Shown piece after piece: positions 17,099 to 26,949 of a stretch of DNA of 64,000 bases. Within the stretch, counting starts at the first letter, position 1; every line of letters begins with the position of its first letter. Made by a program: the position numbers and the translations under genes. The notes under the pieces were generated by a model that saw nothing but the letters and a program-made list of their open reading frames with translations, was not told where the DNA came from and made no database searches. The stretch spans positions 2,020,001 through 2,084,000 of the forward strand of contig NC_009440.1 of NCBI RefSeq assembly GCF_000016605.1, written 5' to 3'. The DNA is from Metallosphaera sedula DSM 5348. GTDB lineage: Archaea; Thermoproteota; Thermoprotei_A; Sulfolobales; Sulfolobaceae.

Positions 17099-17827
17099 CT
17101 ATGGTTGAACAGAAACCTCTAGAACTTTACGTATTAGTTTTGGACTAACGTTGAAGACTTCTTTAGATATTAATGCTACGTAACTCGATTTAGGCAACGG
17201 ATACTCTATACCTAAACTTATGGCAAAGGCTTTTTTCATTGCTATGTAATTCATTTTATCCCTTATCAGGCCCTCAGCTAAGCTCTCCGCTAGCTTGAAG
17301 GCTGTGTAGAATCTAGAAAAGCTCTTTGCTGTATGCTTTATGGCGTCATTTGGAGAAGAGTCCAATACCCTCAGGGCCTGTAATAACTTGGTCTCGTCGG
17401 AAAACGAGAAGATAACCTCCGTGAAGATAAGCCTCAGTGCCCTAGCCAATACATCCTTGTCGTTCCCTGCAAGCGCATAGGCCTCCTCTGCACCTTTCTC
17501 CATTATGGCCCTGGACACCTCGTAGAACTTTTCCTCAAGAGGGAGGAGCTTATCAAATACCGGTCTATAATCGTCGTAAAGCCCTAGCCCATCCTTCCCC
17601 ACCACGAATATACTAATGAGCTCCTTCTCGTAAAGGTTAGTGGACTTGAAGCCTCTAAATGGCCTTATATTATTTTTCTCGTAAACTTCCTGAACCAGAG
17701 ATAAAAGTGAATTCCTGTCCATGTTTTCCCAGTTATCTAGAATGTTTCCCCAAAGGTCAGTTAGCACCTTTATTCTCTCTCTATAGAGCTCCTTAACCAT
17801 CACATGCCACGAAGAACTATTATGCAT
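17099..17827 (-). CDS. Conserved archaeal protein, probably DUF2192 family
   Basis: A 242-residue, mainly helical soluble protein without membrane segments or known catalytic motifs. It resembles the crenarchaeal DUF2192 group in length and in the helical segment [14 protein letters not shown]-like pattern near residue 115, but I place it there from memory of the family with limited certainty. It is 34 bases upstream of the HTH-CBS gene, so the two may share a transcript, and is divergent from the cysteine-containing protein at 17865. Confidence 0.55.
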   Translation of the reverse strand: MHNSSSWHVMVKELYRERIKVLTDLWGNILDNWENMDRNSLLSLVQEVYEKNNIRPFRGFKSTNLYEKELISIFVVGKDGLGLYDDYRPVFDKLLPLEEKFYEVSRAIMEKGAEEAYALAGNDKDVLARALRLIFTEVIFSFSDETKLLQALRVLDSSPNDAIKHTAKSFSRFYTAFKLAESLAEGLIRDKMNYIAMKKAFAISLGIEYPLPKSSYVALISKEVFNVSPKLIRKVLEVSVQP

Positions 17828-17864
17828 TCTGCCTTAAAAAGGATATTATGAGAATGAGGTAATC

Positions 17865-18251
17865 ATGAGTGTAGAGGATAATCTTAAGCCAAGTATTATG
17901 TTGATATCACCCACAGATATAGAACTAGATATAAAGAAGCTCGAAGAACAGTTAAAACTTCATCAAGACCAGGAGAGCGACAACGTCCAAAAGATTAAGG
18001 AGGATATGCAGAGGCTCTGGGACTTCGTATCGTGGTTAAGGGTAGCACAAGTGCAAGGTGTATGGAAGTCTAAAACCTGCAGACACTCAATAAACGGGAG
18101 ATGTAATGCGTGGAATGTAAGTGAACCGGAAAGGATAGGTTTAAGCTCGGAATACGTTGAAGCTGGAAGTGACAACATAAAACATGTGGTGGTAGAGAGA
18201 TACCCCCACTTCTGCATTACATGCCCGTTATACGAGGCCAAGAGAAGTTAA
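17865..18251 (+). CDS. Sulfolobales-type cysteine-containing protein with coiled-coil N-terminus
   Basis: 128 residues. The N-terminal half is a charged helix likely to form a coiled coil (DIKKLEEQLKLHQDQ...). The C-terminal half holds four cysteines as C-x7-C (CRHSINGRC) and C-x2-C (CITCPLY), a possible zinc or iron-sulfur site. I know of no assigned function. Its 3' end overlaps a convergent HTH gene by 24 bases. Confidence 0.65.
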   Translation: MSVEDNLKPSIMLISPTDIELDIKKLEEQLKLHQDQESDNVQKIKEDMQRLWDFVSWLRVAQVQGVWKSKTCRHSINGRCNAWNVSEPERIGLSSEYVEAGSDNIKHVVVERYPHFCITCPLYEAKRS

Positions 18252-18584
18252 GATCTTTCTTTTATCCCTTTCATCCAGAACCTTTTTCAAGATATCCAGT
18301 TTTTCAGATTGCAGGTCCTGGTTCTCCGATAGCAGGTCCAGCAAGCTTTCAGCTAGGTCATCCACGATGAGACGAGCTATATACTTCTTCTCCTCCTCAT
18401 CGGCAATGCTCAACGCCCTTAGTATCGTCAAGTCGCTTGCGTGGGTTCTCCCCTTGTAAAACTTGACAATGGAGGCCGGAGATACTCCCAAATCCCTGGC
18501 TAATTCACTTTTACTCCTCTTTTCCAGGAGAAGTGCTACTATTTTCTCCCTACACTCTTTACTTATGTTGTGAACAGCACGCAT
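18228..18584 (-). CDS. Small helix-turn-helix DNA-binding protein
   Basis: 118 residues. The helix-turn-helix is LLEKRSKSELARDLGVSPAS followed by IVKFYKGRTHASD, a Cro/XRE-like arrangement. The C-terminal half is acidic and helical (LAESLLDLLSENQDLQSEKL), probably for dimer formation. It is divergent from the dehydrogenase-like gene at 18638 with a 53-base gap, so regulation of that gene is plausible but unproven. Confidence 0.72.
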   Translation of the reverse strand: MRAVHNISKECREKIVALLLEKRSKSELARDLGVSPASIVKFYKGRTHASDLTILRALSIADEEEKKYIARLIVDDLAESLLDLLSENQDLQSEKLDILKKVLDERDKRKILTSLGLV

Positions 18585-18637
18585 TCAGACGTAGTTTAAC
18601 TTTAATTCTATTAACTTCATCACTGCTTTTGTCCTAA

Positions 18638-19477
18638 ATGAAATCGATAGTATTCAACCAAGGTATTATTGAAGCTGAAGTGCCTGAAATACCTGTGAAC
18701 AGAAATTTTGTAGAGATATCCACTGAGGAAGCACTCATAGACGGAATTGAAAATGGGATATATCTAGGCCTAATTTGGGTTAGACCGGGTACTATTCTCG
18801 GAGGAGTGGGTTTAGGAAGAGTAAGGGATGTTGGAGTTGATGTTGATGAATCCCTCATAGGGAAATTAGTTTTAGTCACTCCCTTCTCTAAGGCTTTTGG
18901 TGGTATTGGGACTGAGATTCACGGTGTATTAGCGGAAAGGGCTGTAATACCAGCGGACTCCCTAGTGAGCCTGCCTGAAGGAATGGACGAGAGAGCCCTA
19001 CTGCTTCCCTTCGTCTCCATGGCCCTCGAAATAAGGGAAAAAGTTAGGGGCGGTTCGGTTCTCGCTATTGGCAATGGTTTGCTCACTAGGATCCTCGCAG
19101 ATTTGGTGAGTGACCTTGCAATAATTGAGGACGATGATACCTCGTCTAAGAGAAGTGCCGCGTTAGAGAGAACATGGGATTACGTTGTTGTCTCCACCAT
19201 TAGGGGATGGGCCAGACATCTTGCAGAGAAGCTTATTAGTCCAGGCGGTAAAATCATTATTCCAAAGTTTATGAATTCATGGCCACCCTTGACTCCTCGA
19301 TCTAGCGAAATGGTGTACCCGTTTGTGAGAAAGGACGCCTTTAAGCATCTAGATAGTAAAGAGAGCGAGAAATTATTGAAAAACTTCATTGGGAAATCTG
19401 ACAATATAATTGCATCAATACCTACTTCGAAACCTGGAATAATAGTAAGTATGAAAAAGTTAAACAGAAATTCATAG
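18638..19477 (+). CDS. Degenerate medium-chain dehydrogenase-like protein without cysteine
   Basis: 279 residues with the outline of a zinc-type alcohol dehydrogenase: an N-terminal GroES-like half ([34 protein letters not shown]) and a short nucleotide-binding half ([18 protein letters not shown]). It contains no cysteine, so both zinc sites are absent, the GxGxxG loop is altered, and it is about 60 residues shorter than usual. It may be an NAD(P)-dependent reductase without zinc, or a non-catalytic relative. The 3' end overlaps the aminotransferase gene by 6 bases. Confidence 0.65.
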   Translation: MKSIVFNQGIIEAEVPEIPVNRNFVEISTEEALIDGIENGIYLGLIWVRPGTILGGVGLGRVRDVGVDVDESLIGKLVLVTPFSKAFGGIGTEIHGVLAERAVIPADSLVSLPEGMDERALLLPFVSMALEIREKVRGGSVLAIGNGLLTRILADLVSDLAIIEDDDTSSKRSAALERTWDYVVVSTIRGWARHLAEKLISPGGKIIIPKFMNSWPPLTPRSSEMVYPFVRKDAFKHLDSKESEKLLKNFIGKSDNIIASIPTSKPGIIVSMKKLNRNS

Positions 19478-20677
19478 CTTAGATTTTATTAGATTACCTA
19501 AGATTTCTATACCCTTCTCTATCTCCTCCTTACTGGGGAAACTGAAGTTTATTCGCATGGTATTTGCCCCACTATAGTCGTAATAGAAGCTATTACCTGG
19601 CACGTAGGCCACTCCCTTTAACATAGCCTCTTGCAGTAGTTGAGTGGTATTGAACTTCTCAGGTAACCAAGTGAACACGAACATTCCACCCACCGGCTTA
19701 GTTCTCTTCACTACAGATGGGAAGTACTTGTCCATTGCCTGTATCATGTAGTCCCTCTTCTGTTTGTAGAGGGCCTTGGTTTTGGGCAAGTTAGATTGTA
19801 TTACCCCCCTCCTTATGGCCTCTGCAGCTATAAACTGGTTCAATGAAGGCGTGTGAAGGTCCACGTTTTGCTTGAAGAGCTCCACTTCCCTTATTATTTC
19901 TTCGTCGGCCACTATCCATCCTAATCTAAGACCTGGAGATAGGATCTTGCTAAAGGTACCAAGATAGATTACTCTACCCTCCTTGTCTAATGCCTTGAGA
20001 GGGGGAGGGTTATCTCCCTCGAACACCAGAAATCCGTACGCATCATCCTCCACTACCAAGAAGTCATATGAGGAGGCAAGTTCCATAAGATACTTCCTAT
20101 CATCCAGGTACATGGTTGTGCCAGCAGGGTTCTGAGCTGTGGGAATAACATACATGAGTTTAATCCTCTTCCCTTCCGATTTCAGCTTCTTTAGCTGGGA
20201 CTCGAGAGCGTGTAGGTCAGGTCCCTTATCTGTGACAGTAACTCCATGAAATTGGGGCTTTCTGGTACGAAGGACATTGAGGGCGGTAAGATAAGTGGGT
20301 TTCTCCACAATCACGTTATCTCCTGGATCTACGAGGACATTAAATAGGATGAAGAGGGCCTCCTGACTCCCCACGCTCACGAAAACATTATTTTCACTTA
20401 TCCCGGTGATTCCCCTAAGTCCCGAGAAAGATACTAACTGTTTCCTAAGCTCCGCAACTCCTGCTGTTGCGGTATATTGTAGTGCAGACGAGGACTTAGT
20501 TTCAAGTATCTCATCTGTTATCTTTTTTATGTCCTCTACCGGGAAAGTGGAGGGATCAGGTAAACCGCCAGCGAAACTTATTACATTTTTTCCCTCGGTG
20601 AGCTTTAGTAAGTCCCTTATCTCTGAGGACTTAAGCCCCTTGGTTTCATTTGAGAAGAAGCCTTCCCATTTGCCCAT
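19472..20677 (-). CDS. PLP-dependent aminotransferase, class I/II (LysN/2-aminoadipate type)
   Basis: 401 residues. It carries the fold-type I motifs: [12 protein letters not shown] at the N-terminus, [28 protein letters not shown] for the PLP-contacting Asp and Tyr, and [15 protein letters not shown] with the Schiff-base Lys in SK. The pattern matches the archaeal 2-aminoadipate/aromatic aminotransferase group; in Sulfolobales such an enzyme acts as LysN in LysW-mediated lysine synthesis. No lysine genes are nearby, so a broad-range transaminase is equally possible. It is divergent from the CinA-like gene. Confidence 0.88.
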   Translation of the reverse strand: MGKWEGFFSNETKGLKSSEIRDLLKLTEGKNVISFAGGLPDPSTFPVEDIKKITDEILETKSSSALQYTATAGVAELRKQLVSFSGLRGITGISENNVFVSVGSQEALFILFNVLVDPGDNVIVEKPTYLTALNVLRTRKPQFHGVTVTDKGPDLHALESQLKKLKSEGKRIKLMYVIPTAQNPAGTTMYLDDRKYLMELASSYDFLVVEDDAYGFLVFEGDNPPPLKALDKEGRVIYLGTFSKILSPGLRLGWIVADEEIIREVELFKQNVDLHTPSLNQFIAAEAIRRGVIQSNLPKTKALYKQKRDYMIQAMDKYFPSVVKRTKPVGGMFVFTWLPEKFNTTQLLQEAMLKGVAYVPGNSFYYDYSGANTMRINFSFPSKEEIEKGIEILGNLIKSKL

Positions 20678-20715
20678 AAATTCTATAGTTCGATATGGCT
20701 TTTATTATTATGCGT

Positions 20716-21513
20716 ATGCTATATACGGCAGAGATATTAACTATAGGAAATGAGCTACTGACTGGCAGAACTGTAAATACCAATGCCTCTTACATAGCTT
20801 CAAGGCTAACACTCATGGGTTTCTCCGTTAGAAGGATCACTGCGATTAGGGATGAGCTAGAAGAAATAGCTAGTGTGATAAAGGAAATCCTGGGGAGGAG
20901 TCCTGCCATTGTGGTAGTCAGTGGGGGATTAGGACCCACATACGATGATATGACAGCGGAAGGTATTGCCAAAGGTCTAGACCGGAAACTAGTTATGAAT
21001 GAGGATGCCCTAAGGGAACTAAGGGAGAAGTACCAAACCAGGGGCCTACCCTTGACCCAGGAGAGGCTAAAGATGGCCCTACTGCCTGAAGGGGCAAAAC
21101 CCATAAGGAACGAGGCTGGGATTGCACCGGGCTTCACGCTCAACGTTAACGGGACCGACATTGTGGCCACTCCAGGCGTGCCAAGGGAAATGGAGAGCGT
21201 CCTGGAGAGCTTCCTAAACCACATGCTAACTAGACGTCCTCCTGTATACTATTACGAAGAGAGTTTCCTGGTAAGGGGAGTTATGGAGTCCACTCTGGCT
21301 CCCCACATAAAGGGGATAGTTAAGGAAACCGGAGTCTACATAAAGACCCATCCAAAGGGGCACGAAACTAGCGAACCCTATCTGGAAGTTCAAATAGCGT
21401 ATAGCGGTGAGAATCCTGATAGAGTGAAGGAGATTGTGAGGAGTGTGAAAGAAAGGGTAAAGGCCGTAGTCAGGGAATTGGGTGGGACGCTAGATAGAGT
21501 TCAGAATCCTTAG
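20716..21513 (+). CDS. CinA-like molybdopterin-binding domain protein
   Basis: 265 residues, the N-terminal domain of CinA/nicotinamide-nucleotide deamidase-related proteins alone. Motifs: AEILTIGNELLTGRTVNTN, VVSGGLGPTYDDMTAEG, and APGFTLNVNGTDIVATPGVPREME. In archaea this domain is implicated in ADP-ribose or NMN-related pyrophosphatase reactions; the exact reaction here is not shown. ATG 20695 and 20710 are upstream alternatives; I choose 20716 because the family begins just before AEILTIG. The 3' end overlaps a convergent hydrolase gene by 24 bases. Confidence 0.83.
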   Translation: MLYTAEILTIGNELLTGRTVNTNASYIASRLTLMGFSVRRITAIRDELEEIASVIKEILGRSPAIVVVSGGLGPTYDDMTAEGIAKGLDRKLVMNEDALRELREKYQTRGLPLTQERLKMALLPEGAKPIRNEAGIAPGFTLNVNGTDIVATPGVPREMESVLESFLNHMLTRRPPVYYYEESFLVRGVMESTLAPHIKGIVKETGVYIKTHPKGHETSEPYLEVQIAYSGENPDRVKEIVRSVKERVKAVVRELGGTLDRVQNP

Positions 21514-22239
21514 CAGTTCTCCAGGAGTCTCCAAGTTTGGAAAATGACCGGTCTCAGGAATCTCAAAGTAATTAGCCTTGGCCTTCCTAAAGACTTCCAT
21601 GTTTGCCTTAAGTCTGTCCTCGCTCCCGTAGATTAGGGTGAGGCCTTCAAGCTTGCCTATCTCGGACTCGTAGTTCGGGGCCTCCAAAAGTCCCCTTACC
21701 GTGTTAATGTAGCCCACAACCGACGTGTTCCTGTAGAGCTGAAGGAATTTAGACCATAACCAGAAGGACTGCGTTATCTTGGTAGGAATCTCCCCATTAA
21801 GCCTCCTATAGAACGCCAAGGCCTCCATTCCGAATCTAGTGGCAATGTCCATATACCTCATGTAGGGTATGGGATCTGGTGCCCTATACAGTGCCCCCAT
21901 GAGTACCAGTTTGCTTACTGGGTTCTTTAGGGCATACTCTATCGCAATGAGTGAACCTATGGAGTGTCCCACCACAATTGGATCCTTCACACCTAGATAT
22001 TCCAACAGGGCTTTCAAGTCTTGAGCATGATCTGAAATTGTGTATCTTGAGGGAGGGACTGAGCTTTTCCCATGTCCCCTCAAGTCATACGTTATGACCC
22101 AGAACTTTGAAGCTAGATCGTTAACCACAAGCTCCCAGCTTTGAGTAGCTCCAGCTAAATGGTGTATCATTACCAATGGTTTCCCAATACCATTTACCTC
22201 ATAATGAAGATCCACATCGGCTAACTCCAGGACTGGCAT
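21490..22239 (-). CDS. Alpha/beta hydrolase
   Basis: 249 residues with a full catalytic triad pattern: nucleophile Ser in VVGHSIGSL near residue 94, Asp in IYGSEDRLK near 208, and His in PETGHFPN near 230. The oxyanion region is MIHHLAGATQSW. Likely an esterase, lactonase or proline iminopeptidase-like enzyme; the substrate is unknown. It begins the base after the pheT stop, so it is probably the last gene of the pheST operon. Confidence 0.87.
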   Translation of the reverse strand: MPVLELADVDLHYEVNGIGKPLVMIHHLAGATQSWELVVNDLASKFWVITYDLRGHGKSSVPPSRYTISDHAQDLKALLEYLGVKDPIVVGHSIGSLIAIEYALKNPVSKLVLMGALYRAPDPIPYMRYMDIATRFGMEALAFYRRLNGEIPTKITQSFWLWSKFLQLYRNTSVVGYINTVRGLLEAPNYESEIGKLEGLTLIYGSEDRLKANMEVFRKAKANYFEIPETGHFPNLETPGELLRILNSI

Positions 22240-23862
22240 TCACATCACCCTCCTCAAGGCATCCAGATCAAGTTCTGCTAGTAACACCGGGTATAATAGA
22301 CCAAAACTCCTTAATAACTCTGGATTTGCCTCACCCAACCTGCCAATTGTCTCGCCCTTGACAACCACTTCAGCTGATCTTCCTTTCATGAAGATGTCGC
22401 TCTCGAACCTCCTGTAGGAAGGAGCAACTCCCAAGAGATTGAGCAATACCTCGTGCAGTGGGGCCTGAAGCATCTCGTAACTCACCCTGCTGTCCATAAT
22501 GGCCATGGACAGCCTAGTTGAGTTAGAGTATTTGGTGTCCTTACTATCATCCCTGTTAACCACGTCACCTATCTCAAATATCCTCACAGGAAACCTAGAG
22601 TGCTGATTATTTGATAGGAACACAAGGCTATTCCACAGCAACGAGTTGCGAACGGAATCGTATTCCACGGAGATCGGATTAGCTATGTTTACCGCCTCCC
22701 CCCTCTGGTAACTGGACTTTGTTAAGACAAGCGTATATACTTCTTGAAACCCTGCCCCTACAAGTAGGGTTCTTAACTTTCTGTAAATTTCAGACTTTTC
22801 CGAAAGGGACCCCCTACTCGCGGTTCTTCCCGACTCCAGCGTAAAGCGATCGTACCCGTAAGCCATTGCGATATCCTCTGCCACATCTGTGTAGTTCATT
22901 ATATCGACCCTGTATGGTGGAACTATAACCGCGAGATCCTTGTTAGTCTCCACCTCCATTCTCATCATTCTGATCAAGTTGATGGCCTCATCCCTAGATA
23001 CGTGAATTCCTAGTCTCTTATTCACGTCATCCAAACTAAATGGAACTGAGGTATGCCTCAACACAGGTGACCTATCGACGCTCATCCCCCTTACCTTTAC
23101 TCTCCCAATTATCCCTCCCAGTTCAGCTAGAGCCGTGGCCAAGAGGTCCATTGTCTCCATAACGGACTCAAAGTTCGTTCCCGTAACGTCAATGAGGAGC
23201 GACTTGGTATTACCAGTGATCTTCGTCCTGTCCGAGTTAATAACCGGAGGTACGCTCAGGATCCCCCTCTCATCCATTATTGCAGGGGAGTTGCTGTCCC
23301 AGACGGATATGTTTCCGTACTGTTTCCCCTGCGGTGTCTCTTGCAGGACATCCCTTACGCTCATTTCCCTTTCCTGGTTTAGTGGAATGAAAGTGGTAGA
23401 GAGGGAAACTGGGGCATATCTAATTATTTTCCCCTCTACCTTCTCAAGATCGTGTATTCCAATGGCTACCTTCTTCCTTCTCCTTCCTATGGTATCATGG
23501 AGTTTTTCCTGAAACTGGATTAGCTCCTTTAAGTAGAAATCTGGACTAAGCTTCACATTGTAAATGACGCACGCAAGAGCGTATGGTCTAGAGGCTACCT
23601 TTTCGACCTCAAGAACGTAATCCGTGTCCTTAACGGGGTAACTGGGCTCCCCTAGTTCCTTGCCCGTTATTCCCTTTAACGCCCTCACAATCCCGCCGAG
23701 GCTCAGCATGTCCAACCTATCAGCGTTTACCTCTATGGAATACTCGTCCTGACTTACTGGTGAGACTTCTGATTTCAACTTGAACAGATAATCCACTAAT
23801 TCCTGCTCGTTCAACCCCGTCATATCCTGCAGTATCCACTTGTTCAGGTTGATGGTTGGCAT
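22240..23862 (-). CDS. pheT: Phenylalanyl-tRNA synthetase beta subunit
   Basis: Beta subunit of the heterotetrameric enzyme that charges tRNA-Phe. I place the start at ATG 23862 (MPTINLNKWILQDMTG), giving 540 residues, the archaeal length; the frame stays open upstream within pheS but that part is not pheT. Visible parts are the B1 core, the B3/B4 editing region around ANRL-type NADRLDMLSLGG, the B5 domain and the class II-like core (PVRIFEIGDVV). The ATG overlaps the pheS stop by one base (TAATG). Confidence 0.93.
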   Translation of the reverse strand: MPTINLNKWILQDMTGLNEQELVDYLFKLKSEVSPVSQDEYSIEVNADRLDMLSLGGIVRALKGITGKELGEPSYPVKDTDYVLEVEKVASRPYALACVIYNVKLSPDFYLKELIQFQEKLHDTIGRRRKKVAIGIHDLEKVEGKIIRYAPVSLSTTFIPLNQEREMSVRDVLQETPQGKQYGNISVWDSNSPAIMDERGILSVPPVINSDRTKITGNTKSLLIDVTGTNFESVMETMDLLATALAELGGIIGRVKVRGMSVDRSPVLRHTSVPFSLDDVNKRLGIHVSRDEAINLIRMMRMEVETNKDLAVIVPPYRVDIMNYTDVAEDIAMAYGYDRFTLESGRTASRGSLSEKSEIYRKLRTLLVGAGFQEVYTLVLTKSSYQRGEAVNIANPISVEYDSVRNSLLWNSLVFLSNNQHSRFPVRIFEIGDVVNRDDSKDTKYSNSTRLSMAIMDSRVSYEMLQAPLHEVLLNLLGVAPSYRRFESDIFMKGRSAEVVVKGETIGRLGEANPELLRSFGLLYPVLLAELDLDALRRVM

Positions 23863-25259
23863 TAGATCACCCTCCTCGATCTCAGGTACTCTATATCGAG
23901 CGAGTATAGATCCCTTATATCCTTGACACCTAGAAAGAGCATGGCCAATCTGTCTATACCTATCCCCCATGCTCCTGCTGGCGAGAAAACTCCTGCTGGT
24001 TCCGTAACCTCCTTTCTGAGCAGTCCCGCCCCAGCCATCTCCACCCAACCTAGGCCCTCAATGAAACCGTAAACCTCTACGCTGGGCTCGGTGAATGGGA
24101 AATACCCAGGCTTGAACTTTACCTGCTTGACCCCAAGTCCCTGAAATATATCACGTAAAGTAGAAAGGAGGTCCCTGAACGTGAAGTCCTCCTCTATGAC
24201 CAGTCCATCCATCTGATGAAACTCTATGAGATGAGTAGCGTCAATGGAGTCTGGCCTAAACACCTTACCTATGGTAAAGGCTCTTATTCTCTTTGGTGCA
24301 CCACTTAAGACCCTGGCAGTAACAGCGGTGGTCTGACTCCTCAGAACAAGCCTTCTTGCGTTATCCTCGCTCCAAGAATATCTCCACCACTTCTCGTGGA
24401 CCTCCTTAACCTTCCTAACGAGGTCAGAACCAGGTAAGTTACCCTTTCCCTCAATCACAAAGGAATCGTGAATTTCCCTGGCCGGATGATCCTGTGGCTG
24501 GAACAACATGTCGAAATTGAAGAATTCAGTCTCCACGAAGTCTCCAGACACTTCCACGAAACCAAGCCCCACCATGAGGTCCTTCACTTTCTCAATGAAG
24601 TCCCTAAAGTAGTGGGTCTTCCCTATGGGAAAGAAAGGCGGATTAGCCTCCACGTTGTAGGGTTTAAACTCGTATTCTCTCCAAGAACCCGTGGTTAACA
24701 TCTCGTGAGTTACGTAAAGTTCGGCTGGCCTTGTCTCTACTTCCCTCAGGAGTTGAACCCTTAGCATCTTCTCTTCCTTCACCTCAACAAGTTTCCTCCT
24801 TAGAAGGATCTCTAGAACCTCGCCAGTAGGTTCCTTTCCAGCCTGCAGATCCTTTAACGCCGTGTACTCAGGTGATACGTACTGCGAAACCTTGGGTATT
24901 ACCGTGTCGTTCTCCAAGGTTATTAATCCCTTTCTTCTGGCCCATCCGAACCCTATTTCAAAATCCTTGCCCAGTGCATTTCTCAACTCCTGGATCTTTA
25001 AGGGTCTTCCGTTGAGGAGAGTAACTAAACGGTCCTCTGGAAGCCCTTGTTCGGTCCTAAGTTTTCCCTCGTCCGTTAGTCTGACTACTTTCCTGGTCTC
25101 CTCTGAGATGACTTTCACTATACCTTTAGATTCTAGGGTTGCGATAATACTAAACACTGAGCTCAGGGGAAGACCTGTTCCCTCTGCAATCTCCTGGGAG
25201 GTTGATTCCTTTCTCCTCTTTAAAAAATCCAAGATTTTGATCTCGTTCTCGCTCAGCAT
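23862..25259 (-). CDS. pheS: Phenylalanyl-tRNA synthetase alpha subunit
   Basis: Catalytic subunit that activates phenylalanine. Residues 1-75 form a winged-helix domain (EIAEGTGLPLSSVFSIIATLESKG in two helices), then the class II core: motif 1 region HYFRDFIEKVKDLMVGLGF, motif 2 around AFTIGKVFRPDSID, and motif 3 GAWGIGIDRLAML. Length of 465 fits archaeal PheS. It lies four bases after the metal-dependent hydrolase gene and is overlapped by pheT. Confidence 0.94.
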   Translation of the reverse strand: MLSENEIKILDFLKRRKESTSQEIAEGTGLPLSSVFSIIATLESKGIVKVISEETRKVVRLTDEGKLRTEQGLPEDRLVTLLNGRPLKIQELRNALGKDFEIGFGWARRKGLITLENDTVIPKVSQYVSPEYTALKDLQAGKEPTGEVLEILLRRKLVEVKEEKMLRVQLLREVETRPAELYVTHEMLTTGSWREYEFKPYNVEANPPFFPIGKTHYFRDFIEKVKDLMVGLGFVEVSGDFVETEFFNFDMLFQPQDHPAREIHDSFVIEGKGNLPGSDLVRKVKEVHEKWWRYSWSEDNARRLVLRSQTTAVTARVLSGAPKRIRAFTIGKVFRPDSIDATHLIEFHQMDGLVIEEDFTFRDLLSTLRDIFQGLGVKQVKFKPGYFPFTEPSVEVYGFIEGLGWVEMAGAGLLRKEVTEPAGVFSPAGAWGIGIDRLAMLFLGVKDIRDLYSLDIEYLRSRRVI

Positions 25260-25263
25260 TACC

Positions 25264-25944
25264 CTACAACTCGATGGACTGGCCTGGCTGTAGTAGAATC
25301 GCCTCGTATCCCTTGTCCTTAACTCCCTTCACAAACTCCTGTGGATCTACCCTTATCATGTCCCACGTGTTAAAGTGTATGGGAATTGCTGCCTTTCTTG
25401 GCTTTATCATGTCAACAGCAATAACTGCTTGCCTAGGATCCATGGTAAATCTCCCGCCTATTGGCAGGAGGGCGTAGTCTGGTTGGAAAACTTGGCCTAT
25501 TAGTTTCATGTCCTCGAAGAGTCCGGTATCTCCAGCGTGGTAAATCGTGGTGCGGCCATCAGAGACCACTATCCCTGTGGGATCGCTGTGCTCACTGGAG
25601 TGAACCGCCTTGGTAAGAGCCAGCCTTATCCCCTCGTGCTCCACGTAGCCACCAACGTTTGCTGGAATCAGTTGTGCCTCTGGGACCTTAAACTGATTTA
25701 CGAGGTACATCTCCAGATCGAAGGTCGCAAAGAGCTTTGCGTTACTATTCATCTTTAGTATTTCCACAACGTCTCCCAAGTGGTCGTAGTGGTCGTGTGT
25801 AACCCCAACTACGCTTACGCCTTCCAGGTAGTTAAGCTTCACTGGGGAAAGTGGATTGTCCTTGATCAGGGGATCTATTATCACCCTTTTACCTGAAATA
25901 AGTATTTCCACTGCCGCGTGGCCTAACCATCTAATTTGGGACAT
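25264..25944 (-). CDS. Metallo-beta-lactamase fold hydrolase (UPF0173 family)
   Basis: 226 residues from ATG 25944 ([14 protein letters not shown]). The metal-binding motif is [10 protein letters not shown], with further ligands in [21 protein letters not shown] and [10 protein letters not shown]. Proteins of this group resemble N-acyl-phosphatidylethanolamine phospholipase D-like and RNase Z-like hydrolases; the true substrate is unknown. It leads the pheS-pheT transcript and is divergent from methionine aminopeptidase. Confidence 0.87.
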   Translation of the reverse strand: MSQIRWLGHAAVEILISGKRVIIDPLIKDNPLSPVKLNYLEGVSVVGVTHDHYDHLGDVVEILKMNSNAKLFATFDLEMYLVNQFKVPEAQLIPANVGGYVEHEGIRLALTKAVHSSEHSDPTGIVVSDGRTTIYHAGDTGLFEDMKLIGQVFQPDYALLPIGGRFTMDPRQAVIAVDMIKPRKAAIPIHFNTWDMIRVDPQEFVKGVKDKGYEAILLQPGQSIEL

Positions 25945-25996
25945 GGGACATTGTATTAGGCTAAAAATAAAAATTTCATTCACGTATTTTCTTTCC

Positions 25997-26890
25997 ATGA
26001 CCGAGGACGAATTAAAGCTAGTAAAGACTGCAGGCGAGATAGCTTCTAGGGCCAGGGATATGGGTGCTAGAATGATAAAACCAGGTGTCAAGGTCATTGA
26101 TGTCTGTGAGACCGTAGAAAAGGCCATAATAGAGGCTGGAGCTAAACCCGCCTTTCCCTGCAACCTTTCCATAAACCACGAGGCGGCGCACTACAGCCCA
26201 GTAATTGGAGACGAGAAAGTGATTCCTGAGGGAGCAATAGTAAAGCTGGACATAGGTGCTCATATAGAGGGTTACATAACCGACACTGCGGTAACTGTTT
26301 ACCTCGACGATAGAATGGAAAGATTAGCTGAGGCTGCCAAGGACGCACTGAAATCCGCCATTTCCAATTTCAAGATGGGCGCATCACTCTCGGATATTGG
26401 GAGGGTTATTGAGAAGACTATAAAGGGATACGGATTCAAACCCATAAGGAATCTTGGGGGACATCTAATCAGAAGATACGAGCTCCACGCTGGCATCTTT
26501 GTACCTAACGTCTTCGAAAGGATCTCGGGAAGAATCCAGGGAGGAAATACCTACGCGATTGAACCATTTGCCACTGATGGTGGTGGAGAGGTCGTTGAGG
26601 GAAAGGACGTGACAATTTACTCATTGCGATCGAAACAGTTGAGGGGGTTAACCGAAATCGAGAGGAAATACCTGGAGGAGATTGATAAAAGGTTCAAGAC
26701 ATTGCCCTTCTCTGAAAGGTGGCTAGCGGACCTTGGTGGCAAAGAAGAGGTTGAGCAGACCCTTAGGAACCTAAGCAAACGCGGAGCACTTCACGCCTAC
26801 CCAGTTCTACTAGAGGTCAGAAAGGGTATGGTGTCCCAATTTGAACATACAGTTTACGTCGACGAGAAGGGAACTCTCGTTTTAACCTGA
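25997..26890 (+). CDS. map: Methionine aminopeptidase, type II
   Basis: Removes the initiator methionine from new proteins. 297 residues from ATG 25997 ([10 protein letters not shown]); the frame is open further upstream over the divergent gene, which is not credible. Metal ligands are visible: the two Asp in [17 protein letters not shown], His in [11 protein letters not shown], Glu in [12 protein letters not shown] and Glu in SQFEHTVYV; the substrate His lies in NHEAAHYSP. The insert between the third and fourth ligand is type II. Confidence 0.94.
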   Translation: MTEDELKLVKTAGEIASRARDMGARMIKPGVKVIDVCETVEKAIIEAGAKPAFPCNLSINHEAAHYSPVIGDEKVIPEGAIVKLDIGAHIEGYITDTAVTVYLDDRMERLAEAAKDALKSAISNFKMGASLSDIGRVIEKTIKGYGFKPIRNLGGHLIRRYELHAGIFVPNVFERISGRIQGGNTYAIEPFATDGGGEVVEGKDVTIYSLRSKQLRGLTEIERKYLEEIDKRFKTLPFSERWLADLGGKEEVEQTLRNLSKRGALHAYPVLLEVRKGMVSQFEHTVYVDEKGTLVLT

Positions 26891-26949
26891 GGTTACTGGT
26901 ACTTTGATAAAAGTTTAATTTCTCACAAACGCGTGTCTATACGAACATT

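Noticed and set aside
23863-24048. N-terminal extension of pheT
   Set aside because: The extra 62 residues are in pheS coding sequence; archaeal PheT starts at MPTINLNKW and the TAATG junction supports that.
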